Assembly (NCBI RefSeq): GCF_010915705.1
Contig: NZ_JAAIKE010000002.1
Coordinates: 124,001-188,000 of the forward strand
Reading direction: 5' to 3'
Origin: Pseudotabrizicola algicola
GTDB lineage: Bacteria; Pseudomonadota; Alphaproteobacteria; Rhodobacterales; Rhodobacteraceae
DNA length: 64,000 nucleotides
How positions within the stretch are numbered: position 1 is the first letter of the stretch; each line of letters starts with the position of its first letter. Positions 1-9,529 of this stretch are shown piece after piece. Under the pieces are notes generated by a model, which did no database searches, had not been told where the DNA came from, and saw only the letters and a program-made list of their open reading frames with translations. Both the position numbers and the translations under genes were made by a program.

Positions 1-144
1 TCGGGCGGTCAAGGGAGGCGTCATGCGCCGAGGGGGGCGCCCAACTGTGGTTGAAGGGGCAACGGTGATTGTCTGTGCGCGGTGGCTGCGTGACGCGGGG
101 TTTTGCCACGGCTGGACGCTGTTTCGTGCCGCCTCGCGGGAAAC

Positions 145-675
145 CTATCGCAGGTCTGCCGGATCGGGGTGCCGGAAGACCAGGGGCGGCGGGACTTTCG
201 CCGGAGCCTCGGCCCCCGGATCGAGCGCGCAGCGGAGCCTTTGCGCCAGACGGATCGACTCCGCGTTGTCGGGGTGGATGTAGCTGACAGCCGTAGACCA
301 CCCGAGACTGTCATACACATGGGCGCGGGTTGCGGCAGAGGCCTCGAAGGCGAAGCCCTGCCCGCCCTCGGCCGCGTCCCAGATGCACCAGCCGAGTTCC
401 CGTTCGGGACGCCCCGCCGGGAAATGGGGGCCAAAGCCGCCGACGATGCCGCCCGTATCCTTGCGGGTGGCGACGAAGGTTCCGAAGCCCCTGATCTCCC
501 AATGCCCGAGCATGGCAGCGAAGATGGCGAAGGCCTAAGTTTCCGTGGTGTCGGCCCCGCCCCCCGCATATCTGGAGCGTTCGGAGCAGTAGAAGGCACG
601 GGCTGCTGCGAAGTCATCGGGCCGCGGGCGGCGCAGGACCTTGTGGGGATGGCTTGCCGCTCCATAGGGGCCCAT
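145..675 (-). pseudogene. GNAT-family N-acetyltransferase, interrupted by in-frame TAG
   Basis: Read on the minus strand from an ATG at 675, the frame has the usual start of a ribosomal-protein-type GNAT acetyltransferase (LRRPRPDDFAAARAFYCSER), then meets TAG at 535-537. The same frame continues without a shift as AFAIFAAMLGHWEIRGFG and on through GWCIWDAA, LGWSTAVSYI and NAESIRLAQRLRC to a stop at 145. Joined, it is about 175 residues, normal for the family, so one nonsense codon separates the two halves. The 3' half could restart at an ATG at 513 but would then lack the first strands of the acetyl-CoA fold. It may be a real pseudogene, a recent nonsense mutation or a sequencing error. The exact original start (675 or 693) is uncertain. 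Confidence 0.75.
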
Positions 676-836
676 TGCAGGATCGTCCCACATTTCGCGT
701 CGGACATGCAATGCCATGTGCAGGGTGCGGGCGGCACGGCGTTTTCGGGGGCCTTGCCCTGTGGACTGCGCCTGCGCCCTTGCCCTTTGTGCCCCTGCCG
801 ATATATGCGGGGGCTGAGCCGCGCGGAGCCTGACGC

Positions 837-1709
837 ATGACAAGCCTTGTGACACCCTCCCCCATTGACGATCCGAAGACGCTGGTGTCGACCGACTGGC
901 TGGCCGCACACCTGAAAGACCCGGACTTGCGGGTGCTGGATGCGTCGTGGTTCATGCCGGATGCGGGGCGCGACGCAAAGGCGGAATATGCCGCTGCCCA
1001 TATTCCCGGCGCGCGGTTTTTCGACATCGACGAGATCAGCGACCAGCGCTCCGCGCTGCCGCACATGGCGCCGCCCGTGGAGAAGTTCATGAGCCGGATG
1101 CGCGCGATGGGGGTGGGCGACGGGCATCAGGTGGTGGTCTATGACGGGGCGGGGCTGTTTTCGGCGGCGCGCGTCTGGTGGACCTTCCGGCTGATGGGCA
1201 AGATGGATGTGGCCGTGCTGGACGGCGGTTTTCCCAAATGGCAGGCCGAGGGCCGCGAGGTGGAGGACATGCCCCCCGTGGTGCGCGACCGGCACATGAC
1301 CGTCAGCCGCCAGAACCAGCTGGTCAAGGATGTGACGCAGGTGGCCCATGCCGCCAAGCTGGCGCAGGCCGAGATCATCGACGCCCGCGCCGCTGCCCGC
1401 TTCAAGGGCGAGGTGGCCGAGCCGCGCGCCGGCCTGCGGTCGGGCCATATTCCGGGGTCGAAGAACGTGCCCTTTGCCACGCTGCTGAACGGCGATGGCA
1501 CCATGAAGCCCCCTGCCGAACTGCGGGCGGTGTTCGAGGCGGCAGGGGTGGACCTGTCGAAGCCTGCGATCACCTCTTGCGGGTCTGGCGTGACCGCCGC
1601 GATCCTGAGCCTTGCGCTGGAACGCATCGGCCACCGGAACCACGCGCTCTATGACGGATCATGGTCCGAATGGGGTGCCTATGATGATCTTGCCGTCGCC
1701 AAAGGATAG
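837..1709 (+). CDS. sseA: 3-mercaptopyruvate sulfurtransferase (two-domain rhodanese)
   Basis: The 290-residue protein has two rhodanese domains. The first (about 15-140) is the inactive structural half, carrying AAAHIPGARFFDIDEISD. The second (about 165-285) carries SGHIPGSKNVPF and the active loop CGSGVTA with the catalytic cysteine at residue 248. The CG-S/T-GV loop is the pattern of mercaptopyruvate sulfurtransferases rather than the CRKGVT loop of classical rhodanese. The enzyme transfers sulfur from 3-mercaptopyruvate to a thiol or cyanide in the cytoplasm. The next gene, an aminotransferase, starts 4 bases after the stop, so the two are very probably co-transcribed. The length is typical of the family. 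Confidence 0.92.
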   Translation: MTSLVTPSPIDDPKTLVSTDWLAAHLKDPDLRVLDASWFMPDAGRDAKAEYAAAHIPGARFFDIDEISDQRSALPHMAPPVEKFMSRMRAMGVGDGHQVVVYDGAGLFSAARVWWTFRLMGKMDVAVLDGGFPKWQAEGREVEDMPPVVRDRHMTVSRQNQLVKDVTQVAHAAKLAQAEIIDARAAARFKGEVAEPRAGLRSGHIPGSKNVPFATLLNGDGTMKPPAELRAVFEAAGVDLSKPAITSCGSGVTAAILSLALERIGHRNHALYDGSWSEWGAYDDLAVAKG

Positions 1710-1713
1710 GCCA

Positions 1714-2892
1714 ATGCTGGAAGTGCTGAACCCGCAACCGCAGGACAAGATCCTGCAACTGATCGCCATGTTTCGCGACGACCCGCGCGACACCAAGATC
1801 GATCTTGGTGTGGGCGTCTACAAGGATGCCAACGGGCTGACGCCGGTGATGCGGGCAGTCAAGGCGGCGGAAAAGCAGGTGTGGGAGAGCCAGACCACCA
1901 AGAGCTATACCGGGCTTGCCGGAGAGCCTGCCTATAACGCCGCGATGGTCGGGATGATCTTGGGCGAGGGTTACGCCGAGCGCGCGGCATCGGTGGCGAC
2001 GCCGGGCGGCACCGGGGCGATCCGTCAGGCGCTGGAGTTGATCAAGATGGCCGCGCCGGGGGCAACGGTCTGGCTGTCGAACCCGACATGGCCGAACCAT
2101 CCGTCGATCATCAAGTATCTGGGCATGAAGATGGCGGAGTATCGCTATTTCGACGCCGAGACGCGCGGCGTCGATTTTGCAGGCGTGCTGGAGGATCTGG
2201 GCCGGGTGGCGGCGGGTGATGTCGTGCTGCTGCACGGCTGCTGCCACAACCCGACGGGGGCGAACCTGACCGCCGATCAATGGGCGCAGGTGGCCGATGT
2301 GCTGGAAGCGCGCGGCGCGGTGCCCTTCATCGACCTTGCCTATCAGGGCTTCGGTGACGGGCTGGAGGAAGATGCCGCCGCCACGCGGATGATTGCGGCA
2401 CGTTTCCCCGAGGTGCTGATCGCGGCGTCCTGTTCCAAGAACTTCGGGATTTACCGCGAGCGGACGGGGGTGCTGATCGCGCTGACCGACCCTGCGCGGC
2501 GGGCGGTGGTGCAGGGCAACCTGAATTTCCTGAATCGCCAGAACTACAGCTTCCCGCCCGATCACGGCGCGCGGCTGGTGACGGCGATTCTGGAGGATGA
2601 CGCGCTGCGGGCCGACTGGAAGGCCGAGCTGGAGGAGGTGCGGCAGAGCATGCTGGGCCTGCGCCAGACGCTGGCCGAGGAGTTGCGCCGCGCCACCAAT
2701 TCGGACCGTTTCGACTTCGTGGCGCATCATCGCGGCATGTTCAGCCGTCTGGGCCTGACCGAGGCGCAGGTGGTGACGCTGCGCGAGGATCACGGCATCT
2801 ACATGGTGGGCGACAGCCGGATCAACATCGCGGGGCTGAACGCCCGCACGGTGCCGATTCTGGCGGCGGCGATCGCGAAAGTCGCGGGCTGA
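1714..2892 (+). CDS. tyrB: Aromatic amino acid aminotransferase (class I, PLP-dependent)
   Basis: This 392-residue fold-type I aminotransferase belongs to subgroup I-alpha. Visible motifs are GVGVYKDANG near the N-terminus, SNPTWPNH, HGCCHNPTGANLT, DLAYQGFGDGLEED, and the PLP-binding SCSKNFGIYRERTG with the Schiff-base lysine at residue 242. From memory it closely resembles the aromatic aminotransferase of Paracoccus denitrificans, including the CCHNPTGANLT stretch, so aromatic and aspartate substrates are expected. The start at 1714 is preferred over earlier in-frame codons because an AAAGGAT ribosome site precedes it and it lies just after the sseA stop. A strong terminator follows. It could also transaminate cysteine, feeding the upstream sulfurtransferase (inference). 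Confidence 0.9.
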   Translation: MLEVLNPQPQDKILQLIAMFRDDPRDTKIDLGVGVYKDANGLTPVMRAVKAAEKQVWESQTTKSYTGLAGEPAYNAAMVGMILGEGYAERAASVATPGGTGAIRQALELIKMAAPGATVWLSNPTWPNHPSIIKYLGMKMAEYRYFDAETRGVDFAGVLEDLGRVAAGDVVLLHGCCHNPTGANLTADQWAQVADVLEARGAVPFIDLAYQGFGDGLEEDAAATRMIAARFPEVLIAASCSKNFGIYRERTGVLIALTDPARRAVVQGNLNFLNRQNYSFPPDHGARLVTAILEDDALRADWKAELEEVRQSMLGLRQTLAEELRRATNSDRFDFVAHHRGMFSRLGLTEAQVVTLREDHGIYMVGDSRINIAGLNARTVPILAAAIAKVAG

Positions 2893-2916
2893 CAGATCCG
2901 GCAGGACTTACGGAAG

Positions 2917-2942
2917 AACCCGCGCTCTGGCGCGGGTTTTTT
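2917..2942 (+). terminator. Rho-independent terminator after tyrB
   Basis: A perfect 9-bp stem (2917-2925 with 2930-2938) and a 4-base TCTG loop run directly into six T residues, 25 bases after the tyrB stop codon. Confidence 0.9.
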
Positions 2943-2959
2943 CATGGGATCGCGCCAGC

Positions 2960-2988
2960 AAAAAGGCCCGAACCTTGCGGTTCGGGCC
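2960..2988 (-). terminator. Rho-independent terminator after amtB
   Basis: A perfect 9-bp inverted repeat GGCCCGAAC/GTTCGGGCC (2965-2973 and 2980-2988) is followed on the minus strand by TTTTT. It lies 30 bases past the amtB stop and is back to back with the tyrB terminator. Confidence 0.9.
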
Positions 2989-3018
2989 AGACGTCAGACT
3001 GACCGGGAGGAGGAGGCG

Positions 3019-4371
<1,353 letters not shown>

Positions 4372-4399
4372 CTTTTGCGTTTCCCCTGTCCCCAACGCG

Positions 4400-4738
4400 T
4401 CAGAGCGCATCGTCATTGATTTCGCCGGTGCGCACGCGCACGGCATGCTGGACATCCAGCACGAAAATCTTGCCGTCCCCGATCTTGTCGGTTTTTGCCG
4501 TGCTGCGGATCGTTTCGACAACCGCATCTGCCAGACTGTCGGTGACCACGATTTCCAGCCGCACCTTCGGCACGAAGTTCACGGCATATTCCGCACCACG
4601 GTAAATCTCGGTGTGGCCGGACTGGCTGCCGAAACCCTTGATTTCGGTGACCATCATGCCGCGCACGCCGATGGTGGTCAGCGCTTCGCGCACCTCCTCG
4701 AGCTTGAACGGCTTGATTGCTGCGATGATTAGTTTCAC
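4400..4738 (-). CDS. glnK: Nitrogen regulatory protein P-II (GlnK type)
   Basis: A complete 112-residue P-II trimer subunit. It starts MKLIIAAIKPFKLEEVREAL, carries the T-loop with YRGAEY and the uridylylated tyrosine at residue 51, and ends with the C-loop region GKIFVLDVQHAVRVRTGE. P-II proteins sense 2-oxoglutarate and ATP/ADP and control glutamine synthetase adenylylation, NtrB and AmtB. Location 28 bases upstream of amtB on the same strand is the reason for choosing GlnK over GlnB. The protein is cytoplasmic and moves to the membrane when it binds AmtB. Confidence 0.95.
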   Translation of the reverse strand: MKLIIAAIKPFKLEEVREALTTIGVRGMMVTEIKGFGSQSGHTEIYRGAEYAVNFVPKVRLEIVVTDSLADAVVETIRSTAKTDKIGDGKIFVLDVQHAVRVRTGEINDDAL

Positions 4739-4997
4739 GTCCTTCCCCTTCTTTCTGTGGGGCCCGGGGTTGGGCCCTTGGAGCTAACAAGTCGCTTTTC
4801 GACGGGTCAGAACAAGAAACCGACGGCGGAACTCCGCCCGATTTCATGCACGGTTGCACAATTTTTATACTTATTGGGCGGTTTGATTAATTTATAGGCA
4901 AACTAGGTATCCGAATCGTGATGTGCCGCTCTCCACATCCGGTCGTATTCGGGCTAGAGTCGCGCAAAAGAAGACGTGTTTTACGGTTGGGCAGGCA
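4739..4997. promoter_or_regulatory. Divergent promoter region glnK / PBP gene
   Basis: This 259-base intergenic region separates two divergent genes. Positions about 4855-4915 form an AT-rich island unusual for this genome, containing TATA-like stretches on both strands (for example TTTTTATACTTATT). Nearby are a GGCGGA-AC-TCCGCC inverted repeat at 4825-4838 and a TGCACGGTTGCA motif at about 4847. No sigma-54 element of the TGGCAC-N5-TTGCA type was found, so the exact promoters remain unassigned. Confidence 0.4.
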
Positions 4998-7277
4998 ATG
5001 GCAACATCGGGCAACGGGCGGGGAAAACTCACGGCTGACAGGCGGTATGGCGCGCCTGCCACCGCCTCGAAGGCAGCGTCTGGCGGCGGGCGCCCGCCGC
5101 GCAAGCCTGCGCCGCGCAAGCCGCGTCGGCAGCATGGGTTGATCGTCGGCCTGATCGTGGGGCTCTGGCGTCTGATCTGGCGGGTGATCTGGGGCATCAC
5201 ATGGCGCGTGACCGCCGTGGTCGCCATGGTGCTTGGCCTGACGGTGTTCTATTTCTACAGCCAGTTGCCGCCGGTGACAGAGTTGCTGGACGGGCGCGCG
5301 CGCGGGTCCGTCACCATGCTGGACCGCGACGGTCAGGTCTTTGCGTGGCGCGGGGAAACCTTTGGCGGCCAGATCACCGCCGAAAACGTCTCGCGCGATC
5401 TGCACAACGCGGTGATCGCCACCGAGGACCGCCGCTTTTACCAGCATTTCGGGATCAGCCCGCGCGGCATCGCCGGGGCCATCCGCATCAACCTGAGCCA
5501 GGGGCGCGGGCCGCTGTCGGGCAACGGCGGGTCGACCATCACGCAGCAGGTGGCCAAGCTCTTGTGCCTCGGGGTGCCTTACAACCCGTCGGAATGGAAG
5601 TCCGAGGCCGAGTATGAACAGGACTGCCGGGGCGGCGGTGTCTGGCGCAAGATCAAGGAGATTCCCTATGCGATGGCGATGGAGGTCAAGTATTCCAAGT
5701 CGGAAATCCTGACCATCTATCTGAACCGCGCCTATATGGGTGCGGGCGCGCGCGGGTTCGAGGCGGCGGCGCAGCGCTATTTCGGCAAGTCGGCCAATCA
5801 GGTCGGCCCGGCGGAATCGGCCATGCTGGCGGGGCTTCTGACCGCGCCCTCGCGCTTTGCCCCGACCAACAACCTGACCCGTTCGCAGGAGCGGGCGGCG
5901 GTGGTGATCGGGCTGATGGAAGAACAGGGCTATCTGACCAAGGCGCAGGCCGACGAGGCGCGCGCCAACCCGGCGCGGCTGTCGCCTGCCGCCGAGGCGC
6001 GTTCTGGCGGGGCCTTTGCCGATTGGGTGATGGAATCGACCCCGCGCTTTTTGTCCTCGGCCACGACCGAGGATGTCATCATCCGCACCACGCTGGACCA
6101 GCGCCTGCAGAAGGCGGCGGAGGAGGCGGTGGCCTTTGTCTTCGACACCAAGGTGAAAGAAGGCTCGAAGGCGCAGGCGGCGGTGGTCGTCATGTCGGCG
6201 GACGGGGCGGTGCGCGCGATGGTGGGCGGGCGGCAGGCGGCGGCGGCGGGCAGTTTCAACCGCGCCACGCAGGCCAAGCGGCAGACCGGATCGAGCTTCA
6301 AGCCCTTTGCCTATGCGGCGGCGATGGATCTGGGCTTTACGCCGGCGGATTATGTGGAAGACACGCCGCTGACGATCAACATTCCCGGATCGGGGGCGTG
6401 GACGCCGAAGAACTACGACAACCAGTTCAAGGGCATGATCACCCTGAGCCAAGCCTTGGCCGAGAGCCGCAACATTCCGGCGGTGCGGGTGTCGGAAGCG
6501 GTGGGGCGCGATGCGGTGCGGCGGGTGGCGAACGGGTTCGGCATCGTCTCGGCTTTGGCGGATGGTCCGGCGCTGGCCTTGGGCGCGTCGGAATCGTCGC
6601 TGCTCGAGATGTCGGGGGCCTATGCGGGCATCCTGAACGGCGGGTCTTCGGTCACGCCCTACGGGCTGGTGGAATTGCGCCTGCAGGGGGAGGAAGACGT
6701 GCTGATGGGCGCCTCGGGCGGGGTTGGCCAGCGGGTCATCAGCGAGGAGGCGGCGGCCTATCTGACCTATATGATGAGCCGGGTGATCGAGAACGGCACC
6801 GGCACGCGGGCAAAGATCCCCGGCTGGCAGGCGGCGGGCAAGACCGGCACGACGCAGGCGGCGCGGGATGCGTGGTTTCTGGGCTTCACCGCCGATTATG
6901 TCGCCGGGGTCTGGATGGGGAATGACGACAACAGCCCGCTGACGGGCGTGACGGGCGGGGGCCTGCCGGCGGAGATCTGGCGCGAGGTGATGGTGCGGGT
7001 GCATCAGGGGTTGCAGCCGCAGCCGCTGCCCATGCTGATCCCCGAGCCGAAGCTGCCGCCGGGGGGCTATGCCTCGTCGCCCAGCGTGATGGCCGACGGG
7101 CAGTCGCCTTCGGCGGCGCCGCGGCAGGAATATGTGCCGCCGCCCGCCGAGATGCCGACGCAGGACATCATCATCTATGACGGGCCGGTGCCTGACACAT
7201 GGGTGAACGAGGGGCCGGTGGAGGGTGATCTGGCCGAGCAGATCCTGCGGGATGTGCTGGGGGGCTTCGGGAACTGA
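4998..7277 (+). CDS. Class A penicillin-binding protein (transglycosylase/transpeptidase, PBP1A type)
   Basis: A 759-residue bifunctional cell-wall synthase. A 45-residue Arg/Pro/Gly-rich cytoplasmic tail is followed by a membrane segment (about 47-87). The GT51 glycosyltransferase domain has ATEDRRFYQHFGISPRG with the catalytic glutamate, GGSTITQQVAK and RAYMGAGARGFEAAAQRYF. The transpeptidase domain has the acyl-serine motif S432-S-F-K435, the ESRNIP (SxN) motif and AGKTGTTQAARDAWF (KTG). A Pro-rich C-terminal tail ends the protein. It polymerises and cross-links peptidoglycan on the periplasmic face. The ATG at 4998 is chosen because the product then begins with the soluble basic tail usual for the family; an earlier in-frame start at 4923 would add residues without resemblance. 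It is a single-gene unit. Confidence 0.92.
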   Translation: MATSGNGRGKLTADRRYGAPATASKAASGGGRPPRKPAPRKPRRQHGLIVGLIVGLWRLIWRVIWGITWRVTAVVAMVLGLTVFYFYSQLPPVTELLDGRARGSVTMLDRDGQVFAWRGETFGGQITAENVSRDLHNAVIATEDRRFYQHFGISPRGIAGAIRINLSQGRGPLSGNGGSTITQQVAKLLCLGVPYNPSEWKSEAEYEQDCRGGGVWRKIKEIPYAMAMEVKYSKSEILTIYLNRAYMGAGARGFEAAAQRYFGKSANQVGPAESAMLAGLLTAPSRFAPTNNLTRSQERAAVVIGLMEEQGYLTKAQADEARANPARLSPAAEARSGGAFADWVMESTPRFLSSATTEDVIIRTTLDQRLQKAAEEAVAFVFDTKVKEGSKAQAAVVVMSADGAVRAMVGGRQAAAAGSFNRATQAKRQTGSSFKPFAYAAAMDLGFTPADYVEDTPLTINIPGSGAWTPKNYDNQFKGMITLSQALAESRNIPAVRVSEAVGRDAVRRVANGFGIVSALADGPALALGASESSLLEMSGAYAGILNGGSSVTPYGLVELRLQGEEDVLMGASGGVGQRVISEEAAAYLTYMMSRVIENGTGTRAKIPGWQAAGKTGTTQAARDAWFLGFTADYVAGVWMGNDDNSPLTGVTGGGLPAEIWREVMVRVHQGLQPQPLPMLIPEPKLPPGGYASSPSVMADGQSPSAAPRQEYVPPPAEMPTQDIIIYDGPVPDTWVNEGPVEGDLAEQILRDVLGGFGN

Positions 7278-7629
7278 GCCGAGCCTCGGGCCGCCTGTAA
7301 CACAGGGGGAAAGAGGCGCCGTGCCTTTGGAATCAAGGGGTTGGCCTGCGGGATTTACGGGCTGTTAACCCGCTTTGTTCTGCCCTGTCCGTTCCTGCCG
7401 CCCGCGCGGGCGCGACTGGACGGGGTGAGGCGCGGCGCGATGATAGGCGTCGCACCCCGACCTGCCGCCACCCGCGCGGCACTGGACCGCCGATCACGGG
7501 TCCGCCCCTGCCCTGCCCCCGCTGCCCCCAAAAGCCGCGAAACCGCTGCGCAGCGCGGGAGGTGCGGGCTGGCCGGCGGGCGCGGTTGTTGGCATGGTGG
7601 GGGCCGGTCTTTGAGGAAAGGTGGTTGCG
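7278..7629. other. Intergenic region without recognisable gene
   Basis: This 352-base stretch separates the PBP gene from the ion-channel gene. A short hairpin CGGG/CCCG (7358-7361 with 7369-7372) followed by CTTTGTTC may be the PBP terminator. The rest is very GC-rich with no start plus ribosome-site combination leading to a recognisable product. An open frame begins within it at 7341 but runs out of frame through the next gene and looks like a shadow. AGGAAAGG near 7614-7621 serves the downstream gene. Confidence 0.4.
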
Positions 7630-8076
7630 ATGGTGATGGCGCTGACCCTGTTGCTGGTTCCCTGCCTGCTGGCGGCAACCGCGCTGATCCATTACGAGGC
7701 GTTGCGCCTGACGGGCGAATGGGTGCCGCGCCTGCGGATCAGGCCGCGCCAGCGCATCCTGTTCGTGATCGCGGCCTGTCTTGTCGCGCATCTGCTGGAG
7801 GTCGGGCTTTATGCAGGTGTGTTCGCGGGGTTGTCGCAAATGCCGGCCTTCGGAACGATCGAGGGCGAGTTTGCGGGAACGCTGACCGATTTTCTGTATT
7901 TCTCGCTGACCAATTACACCACGCTGGGCATCGGCGAGATTTATCCGATGGGGGCGCTGCGGCTGATCGTGGGGCTGGAGGCGCTGAATGGTCTTTTGCT
8001 GATAAGCTGGTCGGCGTCGTTCTGCTATCTGAACATGCAGGCCGACTGGCACCCCGAGCAGAACGACGTGACCTGA
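7630..8076 (+). CDS. Small ion-channel-like membrane protein (pore-loop domain)
   Basis: A 148-residue inner-membrane protein with three hydrophobic segments (about 3-22, 42-70 and 107-136). Between the last two is a pore-loop sequence, LTNYTTLGIGE (95-103 core), that aligns with the potassium selectivity filter T-V-G-Y-G-D of two-TM potassium channels (Ion_trans_2 family). The match is imperfect: Y is replaced by I and D by E, so ion selectivity cannot be assumed. The ATG at 7630 is chosen because AGGAAAGG lies 8 bases upstream; a GTG at 7621 is also in frame. It stands alone between the PBP gene and the convergent mlaC. No regulatory domain such as RCK is present. Confidence 0.7.
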   Translation: MVMALTLLLVPCLLAATALIHYEALRLTGEWVPRLRIRPRQRILFVIAACLVAHLLEVGLYAGVFAGLSQMPAFGTIEGEFAGTLTDFLYFSLTNYTTLGIGEIYPMGALRLIVGLEALNGLLLISWSASFCYLNMQADWHPEQNDVT

Positions 8077-8082
8077 CACAGC

Positions 8083-8110
8083 AAAACGCCGCCCCTGCGG
8101 GAGCGGCGTT
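8083..8110 (-). terminator. Terminator after mlaC (possibly bidirectional)
   Basis: AACGCCGC (8085-8092) pairs perfectly with GCGGCGTT (8103-8110). On the minus strand the stem ends in TTTTG, fitting termination of mlaC. It also lies 8 bases after the plus-strand channel gene stop, so it may serve both converging genes. Confidence 0.75.
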
Positions 8111-8133
8111 GGCAAGCGCGTGAGATTGCCCGA

Positions 8134-8745
8134 TCAGGCGCGCTTCATATCCTCGATCAGGCCGTTGATGTCGCCGCGACGGCGGTCGAGCATGGCGCCG
8201 ATTTCGGTGCGCTCGCTGGCGAGCATGTTCACGCCTTCGATGATGATGTTGAAGAACAGGTCCTTGCCCGAGCGGTCGGACACATGCCAGCGCACATCGA
8301 ACGGAGCCTGACCGCGCAGTCTGGCGACCGAGATCACCTCGAAATAGCTTTTGACGGCGCGGGCGCCCGTCACCTCGATCTGGCCGCCGATGAATTCGCG
8401 GAAGCGCGCGCCGTATTTGCGGGCCATATAGCCCTGATAGGCGGTGGTGAAGGCCGCAAGCTGCGCCGCCGAGGCCCCGCGCGCGGCAGGGCCGAGCGCC
8501 GAGCGGGCGATGGTCGGCACATCGGCGTAGCGGCTGAAGATGCGTTCGAAATCGCCATACATCGCCGCAGCGGATTTGCCCGAATTGATCGTGGTGTTCA
8601 CATCGGCCACCGCGCGGCCCACCAGCGCGCTGGCCTGATCGACGGTAAGCGCAGCAGCAGACAAGGGCATGGCCAGCGCAGCGGCACCGCCCACCAGACC
8701 GATGCCGAAGCCGCGCCGTGTGAAGATCAATCTGTCATTCGCCAT
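8134..8745 (-). CDS. mlaC: MlaC/Ttg2D-family phospholipid-binding periplasmic protein
   Basis: This 203-residue protein has a twin-arginine-like leader (FTRRGFGIGLVGGAAALAM, cleavage near SAAAL) and the Tol-Tol-Ttg2 fold pattern: a helical N-terminal part, then FTTAYQGYMARKYGARFREF, and the strand region FEVISVARL...FDVRWHVSDRSGKDLFFNIIIEGVNML. MlaC shuttles phospholipids through the periplasm between the outer-membrane MlaA complex and the inner-membrane MlaFEDB ABC transporter. The start at 8745 lies inside the last codons of mlaA (11-base overlap), so the pair is translationally coupled. The RR pair suggests possible Tat export, though the motif is not the full consensus. Confidence 0.88.
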   Translation of the reverse strand: MANDRLIFTRRGFGIGLVGGAAALAMPLSAAALTVDQASALVGRAVADVNTTINSGKSAAAMYGDFERIFSRYADVPTIARSALGPAARGASAAQLAAFTTAYQGYMARKYGARFREFIGGQIEVTGARAVKSYFEVISVARLRGQAPFDVRWHVSDRSGKDLFFNIIIEGVNMLASERTEIGAMLDRRRGDINGLIEDMKRA

Positions 8746-9529
8746 AGATATCCTCATACGGGTCTTCGAAGGCAGCGTCGGCGGCTTCGCCAGCGGTCTG
8801 CCCCAGTTGGAAACGGCGGTTTTGCAGATAGAGCAGGCGCGCCTGCGCATAGCTGTCCGCACTCTCATATAGGACAGAGTCGACCGTTTCGGAATAGCGC
8901 GAGCGTTCACCAACGCTTGATACCACCTTGGCGACCGGCACGATGTTGCTTTCCGGCTTGGGCAGGACATAGCGCATCGGGTTCAGGCCGATGTCGACGA
9001 TGCGGCCGACCATGTCACGCTCGGTCGAGGGGCCGAGCAGGGGGAGTTCCACATAATTGCCCTCGCCCACGCCCCAGACATGCAGGGTTTCGCCGAAATC
9101 GGTCGTCTTGCCGTGCAGGCCGATGGCCGAGGCCGGATCGAACAGGCCGCCGATGCCGACGGTGGTGTTGAGCGCAAAGCGCAGGGTGTTTTCCAGCGCG
9201 AACTGCGGGCGGCCTTGCAGCAGGGTGTTGACCACCGCACCCGGCACGTCGAGGTTCTGCGCGAAGTTGGTGACGCCCTGCATCACCGGGCCGGGACGCG
9301 CGCCGGGGGTGCCGGAGCGGAAGGTGTTGGCCACGGGGCGCAGGATGGCGCGGTCGACGCTGCGGTTGAACTCGTGAATCTCGCGGTTGTTGGCTTCGAG
9401 CGGATCGGAGAAGCCGGTGGGCGCGGGCTTTTGCGCGCAGGCGGCCAGAAGGGCGGCGGCGGCGGCAAGGCATAGGGCTGCGCGGGCCTTGGGCAAAACG
9501 GTGAGGGACGTCATGGGGTTATGGGCCAT
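8735..9529 (-). CDS. mlaA: MlaA (VacJ) outer-membrane lipoprotein
   Basis: A 264-residue VacJ-family lipoprotein. The N-terminal signal ends in the lipobox LLAAC, followed by QKPAPTGFSDPLEANNREIHEFNRSVDRAILRPVA, the hallmark region of MlaA. Further on are LENTLRFALNTTVGIGGLFDPA, DFGETLHVWGVGEGNYVELPLLGPS and a C-terminal acidic tail (DPYEDIYGE). MlaA removes misplaced phospholipids from the outer leaflet of the outer membrane and passes them to MlaC, encoded by the next gene. Two ATGs are possible (9529 and 9514); neither has a strong ribosome site, so the start is uncertain by five codons. Confidence 0.92.
   Translation of the reverse strand: MAHNPMTSLTVLPKARAALCLAAAAALLAACAQKPAPTGFSDPLEANNREIHEFNRSVDRAILRPVANTFRSGTPGARPGPVMQGVTNFAQNLDVPGAVVNTLLQGRPQFALENTLRFALNTTVGIGGLFDPASAIGLHGKTTDFGETLHVWGVGEGNYVELPLLGPSTERDMVGRIVDIGLNPMRYVLPKPESNIVPVAKVVSSVGERSRYSETVDSVLYESADSYAQARLLYLQNRRFQLGQTAGEAADAAFEDPYEDIYGE

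Noticed and set aside
1-24. Possible minus-strand gene start at the left window edge (ATG at 22-24)
   Set aside because: Only eight codons are visible and there is no ribosome site, so it cannot be supported.
535-537. TAG as a programmed readthrough or pyrrolysine codon
   Set aside because: No stimulatory structure was evident and no pyrrolysine genes are known in this group; a simple nonsense change is more likely.
21-1643. Long minus-strand open frame (540 codons) opposite the sulfurtransferase and acetyltransferase
   Set aside because: It is Arg/Pro/His-rich low-complexity translation without family motifs and lies opposite a clear gene; a GC-driven shadow.
4739-4997. Sigma-54 promoter or NtrC sites before glnK
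   Set aside because: No TGGCAC-N5-TTGCA element was found; TGCACGGTTGCA alone is too weak to call.
4887-7004. 705-codon minus frame opposite the penicillin-binding protein
   Set aside because: No motifs, shadow composition, and the plus strand carries intact PBP catalytic motifs.
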